Position numbers and translations under genes: made by a program. Below, piece by piece: positions 57,035 through 64,000 of a stretch of 64,000 nt of DNA (positions within the stretch are counted from its first letter, which is position 1; each line of letters starts with the position of its first letter). This stretch comes from Stutzerimonas stutzeri. Its GTDB lineage: Bacteria; Pseudomonadota; Gammaproteobacteria; Pseudomonadales; Pseudomonadaceae. Location of the stretch: positions 62,001 through 126,000 of the forward strand of contig NZ_JYHV01000014.1 in assembly GCF_000952685.1 (NCBI RefSeq). The letters are read 5' to 3'. Under the pieces are notes generated by a model. It ran no database searches. It saw nothing but the letters and a program-made list of their open reading frames with translations, and was not told where the DNA came from.

Positions 57035-57352
57035 TCAGCGCCTGTTCTTCAGTTTGGGGGACAGGCTCAGACCGCCGGGTTCATTCAAGCGTCGACGAAC
57101 GCGGCGCCGGATGAACATGCCGAGCATGAGTAGGATCAGGCCGAGGATGATCAGTGTCACGGCCGCTTCGCGATCCAGCGCCAAGTTGGCTAGTGCCTCG
57201 TTGTCGCTGAACAGGGGTATTGCGCCGGAGCCGGTCATGAGCAAGCCGAAAACGATCAGCAACAGGCCGAGCGCTGCTCCGAGGCGTGCGCCCCAGCTAC
57301 GCTGTTGGCGAGGCCGGAGGCGGCGTGCATCGAATCCATCGGTTCGTTTCAT
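57035..57352 (-). CDS. Small two-helix membrane protein, unknown function
   Basis: 105 aa from ATG 57352. A basic N-terminus (RRLRPRQQRSWG) precedes a membrane helix at about 23-45, a short loop (PLFSDNEALANLALD), a second helix at about 64-82 (AVTLIILGLILLMLGMF) and a very basic tail (IRRRVRRRLNE...KLKNRR). By the positive-inside rule both ends are cytoplasmic. No recognised family. Gap of 92 bp to smr. Confidence 0.65.
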   Translation of the reverse strand: MKRTDGFDARRLRPRQQRSWGARLGAALGLLLIVFGLLMTGSGAIPLFSDNEALANLALDREAAVTLIILGLILLMLGMFIRRRVRRRLNEPGGLSLSPKLKNRR

Positions 57353-57436
57353 TCCGGTTACCTCGTCAGAGCTGGCTATGACCGGGACTGTCCGGTCAGG
57401 TTCATCATGTCGGGTAACGCTTTGCGGCTCGAAGGC

Positions 57437-58030
57437 TTAAGTCAGTGCTCCAGCATCGGTCACGCAAACGGCGAAGTTGTCCGCGAGGATGGTCATTTCC
57501 ATGCGATGCACCTGTGCCGCGTCGATCGCACCGTCTCCCATCGGCAGATCACGGGTGGCGCAGGCCTTGTCGACCAGGGTGCAGCGATAGCCATAGTCTT
57601 TCGCCGCGCGGACTGTGGTGCTCACGCTGGAGTGGGTCATGAAACCGCAGACGATGAGGTCCAGTCGCCCATGCTGCTGTAGCAGTTCGTGCAGTTTGGT
57701 GCCGGCAAAGGCATTGGGTAGCGTTTTGCCAATCACGGTTTCGCCGGGAAGCGGAGCCGCCTCCGGCATGATCTGACCGCGTAGCCCTTGTGGATCAAAG
57801 AGCCCGCCTGGAATACCGAGATGATGAACATGCACGACGGGGGCGCCAGCCTCGCGGGCCGTGGCCAACAAAGTGCTGATTTCCTCGAGCGCTGAGTTCA
57901 GGTTCGGTAGTGCGAGGGTCCCTGTCCGATATTCTTCCTGAACGTCAATGACCACAAGGGTCGCGTTAGCCAGAGTCGCCGGTGCATAACTGCGGCCACT
58001 GAGCTGAAGCATGGTCTGTGGCTTGGACAT
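57437..58030 (-). CDS. Isochorismatase-fold cysteine hydrolase homologue with serine in place of the catalytic cysteine
   Basis: 197 aa from ATG 58030, preceded by AAGGAG; the longer frame to 58135 is rejected. Isochorismatase/nicotinamidase fold: acid Asp29 in LVVIDVQEEYRTG and Lys102 in VIGKTLPNAF are in place. The nucleophile loop, which normally reads G-x-x-T-x-x-C-V, reads GFMTHSSVSTTVRAA, putting Ser135 where the cysteine should be. Cys128 is nearby in the preceding strand but out of position. Hydrolysis by the usual mechanism is therefore doubtful. Member of a group present at this locus in pseudomonads; substrate unknown. Confidence 0.85.
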   Translation of the reverse strand: MSKPQTMLQLSGRSYAPATLANATLVVIDVQEEYRTGTLALPNLNSALEEISTLLATAREAGAPVVHVHHLGIPGGLFDPQGLRGQIMPEAAPLPGETVIGKTLPNAFAGTKLHELLQQHGRLDLIVCGFMTHSSVSTTVRAAKDYGYRCTLVDKACATRDLPMGDGAIDAAQVHRMEMTILADNFAVCVTDAGALT

Positions 58031-58218
58031 GACTGACTCCTTGTTTTGAGAGGGGCATGATTGTGGCGCCAGTTGAGCGATATGTGAACAGCCCAAGGTA
58101 ATGAATTCGCCATCTGAATCGGCGATGACAGGCAATAAGCCACTACGGCTGCCAGATTACGCTGAGAAACTCTCGGGACCATCGGCTAAACTTCCGTGCT
58201 TTTGACAGGAGATGATTC

Positions 58219-59139
58219 GTGACCGCTTCGCTTTCCCGCTTGCGCACCTTGCGTGACCACATTCGCTGGGCGGTCAGCCGCTTCCATGCCGAGCAACTGT
58301 TCTTCGGACACGGCACGGACAACGCGTGGGACGAGGCTCGTCAGCTGGTGCTCGGCGCTCTGCATTTGCCTTGGGAAATGGCTGATAGCTATCTCGATTG
58401 TCGTCTTGAAGATGATGAGCGGGAGCATCTGCAGGGTTTGTTGCGCCGGCGGATCGAGCAGCGTGTGCCCACCGCCTATCTGCTTGGACAGGCCTGGTTC
58501 TGTGGGCTCCCATTCATCGTCGACGAGCGTGTACTGATTCCACGCTCACCGATTGGGCAATTGATCGAGCGCCGCTTCGAGCCCTGGCTCGCGCAGAACC
58601 CCGCGCGAATTCTCGATCTCTGTGCTGGCTCCGGTTGCATCGGCATTGCCTGCGCCTATGAGTTCCTCGATGCCGAGGTGGTGTTGGCAGACCTGTCCTT
58701 CGACGCGCTCGAAGTGGCCAACCGCAACATCGAGCAGCATGGGCTGGAGGACCGGGTCTATACGGTGCAGAGCGACGGATTCAACGGCTTGCCGAAGCAG
58801 CGCTTCGACCTGATCGTATCCAACCCGCCTTACGTCGATGCCGAAGACTTTGCCGACATGCCCGAGGAATACCATCATGAGCCGGCGTTGGGGCTGGCCT
58901 GCGGCGAGGATGGGCTGGATCTGGTGCGGCGCATGCTGGCCGAGGCCGCGGATCACCTCACCGAAACCGGCTCCCTGATCGTGGAGGTCGGTAACAGCCA
59001 GGTGCATGTAGCGGCGCTTTATCCCGAAGTGGATTTCACCTGGCTGGAATTCACCGACGGTGGCCATGGCGTGTTTCTGCTCGCCGCGAACCAGTGCCGC
59101 GAGCACCAGGCACTGTTTCGCGAGCGGCTCAGGGGATAG
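58219..59139 (+). CDS. prmB: 50S ribosomal protein L3 N5-glutamine methyltransferase
   Basis: 306 aa from a GTG at 58219, with CAGGAG 6 nt upstream. N-terminal helical domain (about 1-110), then an AdoMet-binding Rossmann fold: [30 protein letters not shown] as motif I, and the catalytic NPPY at [15 protein letters not shown], which positions the glutamine amide. It methylates Gln150 of ribosomal protein L3. Together with aroC downstream it forms a conserved gammaproteobacterial neighbourhood, here interrupted by two opposite-strand genes. Confidence 0.94.
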   Translation: MTASLSRLRTLRDHIRWAVSRFHAEQLFFGHGTDNAWDEARQLVLGALHLPWEMADSYLDCRLEDDEREHLQGLLRRRIEQRVPTAYLLGQAWFCGLPFIVDERVLIPRSPIGQLIERRFEPWLAQNPARILDLCAGSGCIGIACAYEFLDAEVVLADLSFDALEVANRNIEQHGLEDRVYTVQSDGFNGLPKQRFDLIVSNPPYVDAEDFADMPEEYHHEPALGLACGEDGLDLVRRMLAEAADHLTETGSLIVEVGNSQVHVAALYPEVDFTWLEFTDGGHGVFLLAANQCREHQALFRERLRG

Positions 59140-59175
59140 CAGAAGCAGGCGCCCTCACGCTGGGTGGCGGTCCGG

Positions 59176-59964
59176 TCAGCGGGTCGCGATCCATATCAGC
59201 AGTCCCGCCTGGAAAAGCGCGAATGCAATGAGGCAAGCGATGGTGAACCTGAGGCCGCCATCTTCGCGGCGGAATCTGTTCAGACGTTCCTGCATGTCGC
59301 GAATCGTGCTTTCCTGCTCCAGCAGGTTGCGATCGGCTTGTTCGAGCATTGCCGCGGCGTCCGTCAGCTCGATGATCTGTACTTTGTCGTTGTTCCAATC
59401 AGGGCGCAACGTGCTGACCCGAGGGGCCCCGTAGGTTGCCTTGAGTTGCTGAGGGTCTGCATACAGCACTTCGAAACCCTGGCTCAGCAGGCAATGGTCG
59501 CGTCGTAGGCGCATGTCATTGCCGGTTATGTCCTTCGTCGGGAGTGCACCGCCTTCCACCAGATAGTGCGCCCAGCGCTTTTGCGCCCAGAGCGCTCCCT
59601 GCGCCAGGAGAAAGCGTCCGAGGCCGCGGTTGACCGGCTCCACGTGCAGACCGGAGTCGGGGCCGAAGCGCACCTCCTTGGCACGATGATCCGCCCAGAT
59701 TTCCAGAACGTTGTGCTTCTTCGAGAGGATCTGACCTGGCAATCGGACGAAAAGCCGCAACAGGCTTTGCTGTTGTGTGTGCCGCTCGATCTGGGCCAGC
59801 TCAACGAACCTCAGCGGCCGCGTACCGGTATCTCTGTCGGTGGGCAATGGCGACAGGCGCAGCAATCGAAAACGATCCGGAGCAAGAGTTGCCCAAGGAT
59901 GCGGCTGCGGTGCGGCGGGCGTTTGGGCCTCACTGTCGGTTGGTGCTGGTGAGCTATCGGTCAT
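59176..59964 (-). CDS. Tail-anchored protein of unknown function between prmB and aroC
   Basis: 262 aa from ATG 59964 (AGGACG upstream); the frame continues upstream without sense. An N-terminal Pro/Ala/Thr-rich stretch (1-35), a mixed alpha/beta middle with LFVRLPGQILSKKHNVLEIWADHRAKEV, then a coiled-coil-like segment (LTDAAAMLEQADRNLLEQES, about 205-235), and a single membrane helix at about 240-258 (FTIACLIAFALFQAGLLIWIA), leaving almost nothing outside. The protein therefore sits in the cytoplasm, tethered by its C-terminus. I recognise only a pseudomonad-conserved hypothetical (PA1679-like); function unknown. Confidence 0.78.
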   Translation of the reverse strand: MTDSSPAPTDSEAQTPAAPQPHPWATLAPDRFRLLRLSPLPTDRDTGTRPLRFVELAQIERHTQQQSLLRLFVRLPGQILSKKHNVLEIWADHRAKEVRFGPDSGLHVEPVNRGLGRFLLAQGALWAQKRWAHYLVEGGALPTKDITGNDMRLRRDHCLLSQGFEVLYADPQQLKATYGAPRVSTLRPDWNNDKVQIIELTDAAAMLEQADRNLLEQESTIRDMQERLNRFRREDGGLRFTIACLIAFALFQAGLLIWIATR

Positions 59965-60031
59965 GTCGGCGTCCTGGGCCTGTGCGGTCGAGTCGTTGCG
60001 GCAGGCAAGGAGCGTATCGGCCGACGGATGA

Positions 60032-60997
60032 CTAACTGGATGGTGGCAATACGCTATGTTTGTGCAGGAATTGGCTGATCTGCTCAGGCAGGGCATGTGC
60101 GATGGGCAGTTCGGGTTGGTTGTAGGATGCCCTCTGCCGGTCGCGCTCCATCGGAACGATGCGCAGGACATGGTTCATTCCTGGGATCAGCACCAACTCG
60201 GCGTCTTCCCTGGCACGCTGCAAGGCGTAGGCATCGTCGCGTCCAACCTGGATGTCATGCGTTCCCTGGATGATCAGCGCAGGCGCCGTCGTGCTGGCGA
60301 ACGCCCCGGCTGGATCCTGATCGAACAGGGTGATCAGATAGGGCTGTACGCTCGGACGGAACAGGACTTGCAGTGCCTCCGGCACCTGCTCGTGCGTGCG
60401 TCCCGCCTTGATCTCGTCGATCAGGTACTGCGCGGTCGCCAGTAGCGGTGGTGGCAGACGTCCCTGTAGCTGTTCGCGTAACAGCAGGTCGATGGGCACG
60501 CCGCTGCCTGCAATGCTGATCAATGCGTCGGGTTTCACGACAGGCTCCGCCAGGCTGGCAATCAATGCGCCCTCGCTGTGGCCGATCAGCACAACCTTGG
60601 AGAAACGCGGGTCCGCCTTCAACAATCTTGTCCAGGCTACCGCATCCGCGACATAGCGATCCACGCTCAACTGACGCTCGTCTGGCGCCGCCGCCAGACT
60701 CCGGCCAACCCCGCGCTTGTCATAGCGCAGGCTAGCCATACCCCGTCTGGCAAGCGCTTGTGCCAATCGCTTGAGGCTATCGTTACGGCCCATGGGATTG
60801 TTGCCGTCGCGGTCGGTGGGGCCCGATCCGGCGATCAGCAGGGCAACCGGCAAGGGTTCGGCGGTCTTCGGCAGGAGCAGGCTGCCATGCAGGTTGCCAT
60901 CGGACACATGCAGGGTCATCGCCTGGTGCAGCAGGGTCTGGGCCTGGGTATGGGGCGTGAGCATGGCGAGGAAAGTGAGCAATAAGAGGAAACGCAT
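60032..60997 (-). CDS. Exported alpha/beta hydrolase
   Basis: 321 aa from ATG 60997. Signal peptide MRFLLLLTFLAMLTPHTQAQ (about 19 residues) directs it to the periplasm. Hydrolase landmarks: oxyanion-loop IAGSGPTDRDGNN, LRYDKRGVGRSLAA, nucleophile elbow GHSEGALIASL, Asp in GTHDIQVG, and His in IPGMNHVLRIV. It fits the dienelactone-hydrolase/esterase group of alpha/beta hydrolases. Substrate unknown. Divergent from aroC. Confidence 0.87.
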   Translation of the reverse strand: MRFLLLLTFLAMLTPHTQAQTLLHQAMTLHVSDGNLHGSLLLPKTAEPLPVALLIAGSGPTDRDGNNPMGRNDSLKRLAQALARRGMASLRYDKRGVGRSLAAAPDERQLSVDRYVADAVAWTRLLKADPRFSKVVLIGHSEGALIASLAEPVVKPDALISIAGSGVPIDLLLREQLQGRLPPPLLATAQYLIDEIKAGRTHEQVPEALQVLFRPSVQPYLITLFDQDPAGAFASTTAPALIIQGTHDIQVGRDDAYALQRAREDAELVLIPGMNHVLRIVPMERDRQRASYNQPELPIAHALPEQISQFLHKHSVLPPSS

Positions 60998-61152
60998 GAG
61001 CAGGAAATCAACCGTCGGCGGAGCGGGTTGGATACGAGGCGAGCGGATTGGTTCGCCGATCAGCAGTATGCGCCGCCGTGAGAGGCGGTGAAACCTGCAG
61101 CGGCTCGGGTATACTTCCGGCCCCTGTTTAGGTCGATCGCGGAGCGCCCTGC

Positions 61153-62244
61153 ATGTCCGGCAACACATACGGCAAGCTGTTCACCGTCACCACTGCTGGC
61201 GAAAGCCATGGTCCGGCGCTGGTCGCCATCGTCGACGGTTGCCCTCCAGGGTTGGAACTGACCGTTGAGGATCTGCAGCGAGACCTCGATCGACGCAAGC
61301 CCGGCACCAGCCGACATACCACCCAGCGCCAGGAAGCGGACGAGGTGGAGATTCTCTCCGGGGTGTTCGACGGGCGCACCACCGGTTGCCCGATCGGCTT
61401 GCTGATTCGCAACACCGACCAGAAGTCCAAGGATTACTCGGCCATCAAGGACCAGTTTCGTCCTGCCCATGCCGACTATAGCTATCACCATAAGTATGGT
61501 CTGCGCGATTACCGGGGCGGTGGACGCAGCTCGGCGCGCGAAACGGCGATGCGCGTCGCCGCCGGTGCCATCGCCAAGAAGTACCTGGCGACCCTGGGTA
61601 TCCAGGTGCGCGGCTACATGAGCCAGCTCGGACCGATCGATATTCCATTCAAGAGCTGGGACAGCGTCGAGCAGAACGCTTTCTTCAGTCCCGACGCGGA
61701 CAAAGTGCCGGAACTCGAAGTCTACATGGACCAGTTGCGACGCGATCAGGACTCGGTCGGTGCGAAGATCAGCGTCGTTGCCGACGGTGTCCCGCCCGGT
61801 CTTGGCGAGCCGATCTTCGATCGCCTGGACGCCGACCTGGCGCATGCCCTGATGAGCATCAACGCCGTCAAGGGCGTGGAGATCGGTGCCGGTTTCGCCA
61901 GTGTCGCCCAGCGCGGGACCGAGCACCGTGACGAGATGACCCCGGAAGGTTTCCTGTCGAACAATGCCGGCGGCGTGCTGGGCGGCATCTCTTCCGGTCA
62001 GCCGATCGTTGCGCATCTGGCGCTCAAGCCGACGTCCAGCATCACCACGCCGGGACGCTCGATCGATACCGACGGCAATCCGGTGCAAGTCATTACCAAA
62101 GGCCGACACGATCCCTGTGTCGGTATCCGCGCCACGCCAATCGCCGAAGCGATGATGGCCATCGTGTTGCTGGATCATCTGTTACGCCACCGCGGGCAGA
62201 ATGCCGACGTGCTAGTGGGCACGCCGGTGTTGGGGCAAATCTGA
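61153..62244 (+). CDS. aroC: Chorismate synthase
   Basis: 363 aa, ATG 61153 ([20 protein letters not shown]), the family signature start. FMN-dependent trans-1,4 elimination of phosphate from EPSP, completing the shikimate pathway whose penultimate enzyme is the AroA half at 48.4-50.7 kb. The conserved [21 protein letters not shown] (about 124-144) and the C-terminal [16 protein letters not shown] block are visible. Next gene is MFS, 90 bp away, over a short repeat (GAAGCTGGA twice near 62249). Confidence 0.96.
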   Translation: MSGNTYGKLFTVTTAGESHGPALVAIVDGCPPGLELTVEDLQRDLDRRKPGTSRHTTQRQEADEVEILSGVFDGRTTGCPIGLLIRNTDQKSKDYSAIKDQFRPAHADYSYHHKYGLRDYRGGGRSSARETAMRVAAGAIAKKYLATLGIQVRGYMSQLGPIDIPFKSWDSVEQNAFFSPDADKVPELEVYMDQLRRDQDSVGAKISVVADGVPPGLGEPIFDRLDADLAHALMSINAVKGVEIGAGFASVAQRGTEHRDEMTPEGFLSNNAGGVLGGISSGQPIVAHLALKPTSSITTPGRSIDTDGNPVQVITKGRHDPCVGIRATPIAEAMMAIVLLDHLLRHRGQNADVLVGTPVLGQI

Positions 62245-62334
62245 GCATGAAGCTGGAATTTTGAAGCTGGACGATGACCCAAGCGCTCGCTCCGGTATCG
62301 AATTGCTTTGCTTTCAGCCCATGGCTTCTCGCTT

Positions 62335-63486
62335 ATGACTGCTGCTCTTCCGTACTGGCGCCTGTCCGGCTTCTATTTTTTCTACTTCGCGCTGCTCGGC
62401 TCAGCCGCGCCCTTTCTCGGACTGTACTTCGACCACCTGGGCTTCGCCGCCGAGCGTATTGGCGAACTGGTCGCCATCCCGATGCTGATGCGCTGTCTGG
62501 CGCCGAATCTGTGGGGCTGGCTTGGTGACGTCACGGGGCGACGGCTGGCGATCGTGCGCATCGGCGCGCTCTGTACGCTGCTCTCGTTCGGTCTGATCTT
62601 CTTCAGCAAGAGCTACGCCTGGCTCGCGTTGGTGATGGCGCTGCATGCGTTCTTCTGGCATGCCGTGCTTCCGCAATTCGAAGTCATCACCCTGGCCCAC
62701 CTGCGTGGGCAGGCGTCCCGCTACAGCCAGATCCGCCTGTGGGGCAGTGTCGGTTTCATCGTTGCGGTGGTGGGGCTTGGTGCGTTGTTCGAGCGGCTGA
62801 GCCTGGATATCTATCCCATGGCGGTGATGGTGGTGATGATCGGCATCCTCATCAGCAGTGCGTGGGTACCCAATGCCGTGCCCGAGCAGCGACCGGAGCT
62901 GGCCGGGCAGGGCGGCTTTGTCCGTCAGCTCTGTCGTCCGGGTGTGCTGGCGTTCTTCACCTGTGTGGGGCTGATGCAGGTCAGCCATGGGCCTTATTAC
63001 ACCTTTTTCACCATTCATCTCGAGGCGCTCGGATATGGTCGAAGCACCATCGGGCTGTTGTGGGCCCTGGGTGTAATTGCCGAGATTCTGATTTTCCTGG
63101 TGATGGCCAACTTGTTGGCGCGTTTCTCGTTGCGCCAGGTTCTGGCGGCAAGTTTCGTGCTGGCGGCAATACGCTGGCTGTTGCTGGGCACGCTGGCCGA
63201 TTATCTGGGCGTGCTGCTGGTGGCGCAACTGATGCACGCGGCGACGTTTGGCAGCTTTCATGCAGCTGCGATCCATTTCGTTCAACGCAGCTTCGGTCAC
63301 CGGCAGCAAGGGCAGGGGCAAGCGCTGTATGCAACGCTGGCCGGCGTCGGTGGGGCGCTGGGTGCGCTTTACTCCGGCTATAGCTGGGCCAGCCTCGGCC
63401 CGCTATGGACCTTCGCTATCGCCAGTCTGGCGGCACTGGCCGCAGCCGTTATCATTGTCATCCCCAAGCAGGAGAACCGGGCATGA
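62335..63486 (+). CDS. MFS transporter (HcaT/3-phenylpropionate permease-like)
   Basis: 383 aa from ATG 62335 (MTAALPYWRLSGFYFFYFALLG); the nine codons upstream are not needed. Twelve membrane segments. FFYFALLGSAAPFLGLYFDHLGF and the loop LWGWLGDVTGRR are typical of the LacY-like HcaT branch. The same order (aroC, this gene, mtnB) exists in P. aeruginosa (PA1681-PA1683). Its stop overlaps mtnB by 4 nt, hinting that it moves a methionine-salvage compound such as methylthioadenosine or a breakdown product; the substrate is untested. Confidence 0.87.
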   Translation: MTAALPYWRLSGFYFFYFALLGSAAPFLGLYFDHLGFAAERIGELVAIPMLMRCLAPNLWGWLGDVTGRRLAIVRIGALCTLLSFGLIFFSKSYAWLALVMALHAFFWHAVLPQFEVITLAHLRGQASRYSQIRLWGSVGFIVAVVGLGALFERLSLDIYPMAVMVVMIGILISSAWVPNAVPEQRPELAGQGGFVRQLCRPGVLAFFTCVGLMQVSHGPYYTFFTIHLEALGYGRSTIGLLWALGVIAEILIFLVMANLLARFSLRQVLAASFVLAAIRWLLLGTLADYLGVLLVAQLMHAATFGSFHAAAIHFVQRSFGHRQQGQGQALYATLAGVGGALGALYSGYSWASLGPLWTFAIASLAALAAAVIIVIPKQENRA

Positions 63487-64000
63487 CCGCCATTCGTGAA
63501 CACTTGTCGCAGGCCATCATCGACGCGGGCCATTTTCTCTATGGCCGCGGCTGGTCGCCGGCAACCAGCAGCAACTATTCGGCGCGTCTGACCTGCAGCG
63601 AAGCGCTGCTGACCGTTTCCGGCAAGCACAAAGGCCAATTGACAGTCGATGACCTGCTGGCCGTCGATATGGAGGGCCGCAGCCTGGAAGCGGGCAAGAA
63701 GCCATCGGCCGAGACCCTGCTGCACACTCAGCTGTATCGCTGGAAACCGGAAATCGGTGCCGTGCTACACACTCACTCGGTCAACGCTACCGTGCTTTCG
63801 CGCCTTTGCCTGAGCGATTCGCTGGTGTTCGCCGACTACGAGCTGCAGAAGGCATTCAGCGGCATCGCGACCCACGAATCCCAGATTCTGGTGCCGATTT
63901 TCGACAACGACCAGGACATCGATCGACTCGCCTCACGCGTTCAACCCTGGCTCGACGAGCATCCCGATTGCGTCGGTTATCTGATCCGTGGGCACGGTCT
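63483..64000 (+). CDS. mtnB: Methylthioribulose-1-phosphate dehydratase, N-terminal part
   Basis: Starts with ATG 63483 in the ATGA overlap with the MFS gene and runs off the right edge after 172 codons; about 30 residues of a usual 205-aa protein are missing. Class II aldolase fold: SPATSSNYSARL near residue 30, SGKHKGQLT with the phosphate-binding lysine, a general acid Glu region (KKPSAETLLHTQLY), and the zinc-binding HTH in AVLHTHSVNATVL. It dehydrates methylthioribulose-1-P, the step after MtnA, also encoded in this window. Likely continues into mtnC/mtnD outside. Confidence 0.93.
   Translation, partial: MTAIREHLSQAIIDAGHFLYGRGWSPATSSNYSARLTCSEALLTVSGKHKGQLTVDDLLAVDMEGRSLEAGKKPSAETLLHTQLYRWKPEIGAVLHTHSVNATVLSRLCLSDSLVFADYELQKAFSGIATHESQILVPIFDNDQDIDRLASRVQPWLDEHPDCVGYLIRGHG

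Overview
The window is high-GC, gene-dense gammaproteobacterial chromosome. Protein sequences and gene order both point to Pseudomonadaceae, most likely the Pseudomonas stutzeri (Stutzerimonas) group. Several blocks follow the order I recall from Pseudomonas aeruginosa: the itaconate cluster; mlaA-PilZ-response regulator-STAS-tal-dusA; mtnA-gyrA-serC-pheA-hisC-tyrA:aroA-cmk-rpsA; and folE-smr-cysteine hydrolase-prmB-aroC-MFS-mtnB. The species assignment is an inference, because no rRNA or other marker locus is present. I found no tRNA, rRNA, CRISPR array, insertion sequence, prophage or replication origin.

Layout. 1-9.2 kb: the end of trhO, a DsbA-like protein coupled to an ABC exporter, an HBM-type chemoreceptor, an APC permease, a membrane metal-dependent hydrolase, ribosome rescue factor arfB and an MFS transporter. 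9.5-17.8 kb: a LysR regulator divergent from a seven-gene itaconate/citramalyl-CoA catabolic cluster (ich, acyl-CoA dehydrogenase, VOC, MmgE/PrpD, ict, ccl, TRAP binding protein). It ends in a strong hairpin with no TRAP membrane subunits behind it. 17.9-29.4 kb: a PA2817-family protein, fadE, a YadGH-type ABC transporter, queF, mlaA, a PilZ protein, a response regulator/phosphatase with its STAS partner, transaldolase and dusA. 29.9-39.2 kb is the most unusual part. It has a TVP38-flavoprotein fusion that has lost its redox cysteines, a decayed Rieske-domain gene, the SOS mutasome imuA-imuB-dnaE2 with a clear LexA box, and an orphan cbb3 oxidase subunit ccoN.

39.3-53.2 kb: a small hydrolase, a 1-Cys peroxiredoxin, mtnA, gyrA and the tightly packed aromatic amino acid/housekeeping run serC-pheA-hisC-tyrA:aroA-cmk-rpsA, in which most genes overlap or nearly touch. 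This run supplies serine, phenylalanine, tyrosine, histidine-family aminotransferase activity and shikimate-pathway flux, and ends with cytidylate kinase and ribosomal protein S1. 53.3-64 kb: a MarR regulator divergent from a PLP aminotransferase and a GST, then folE, smr, a cysteine-hydrolase-fold protein lacking its cysteine, prmB, two poorly known proteins, aroC, an MFS transporter and the start of mtnB.

Most genes are conserved core functions. I see no wholly new system. The best leads are the fusion flavoprotein with a degenerate active site, the Rieske gene relic at the 3' edge of dnaE2, the solitary TRAP binding protein of the itaconate cluster, and several palindromic operator candidates.
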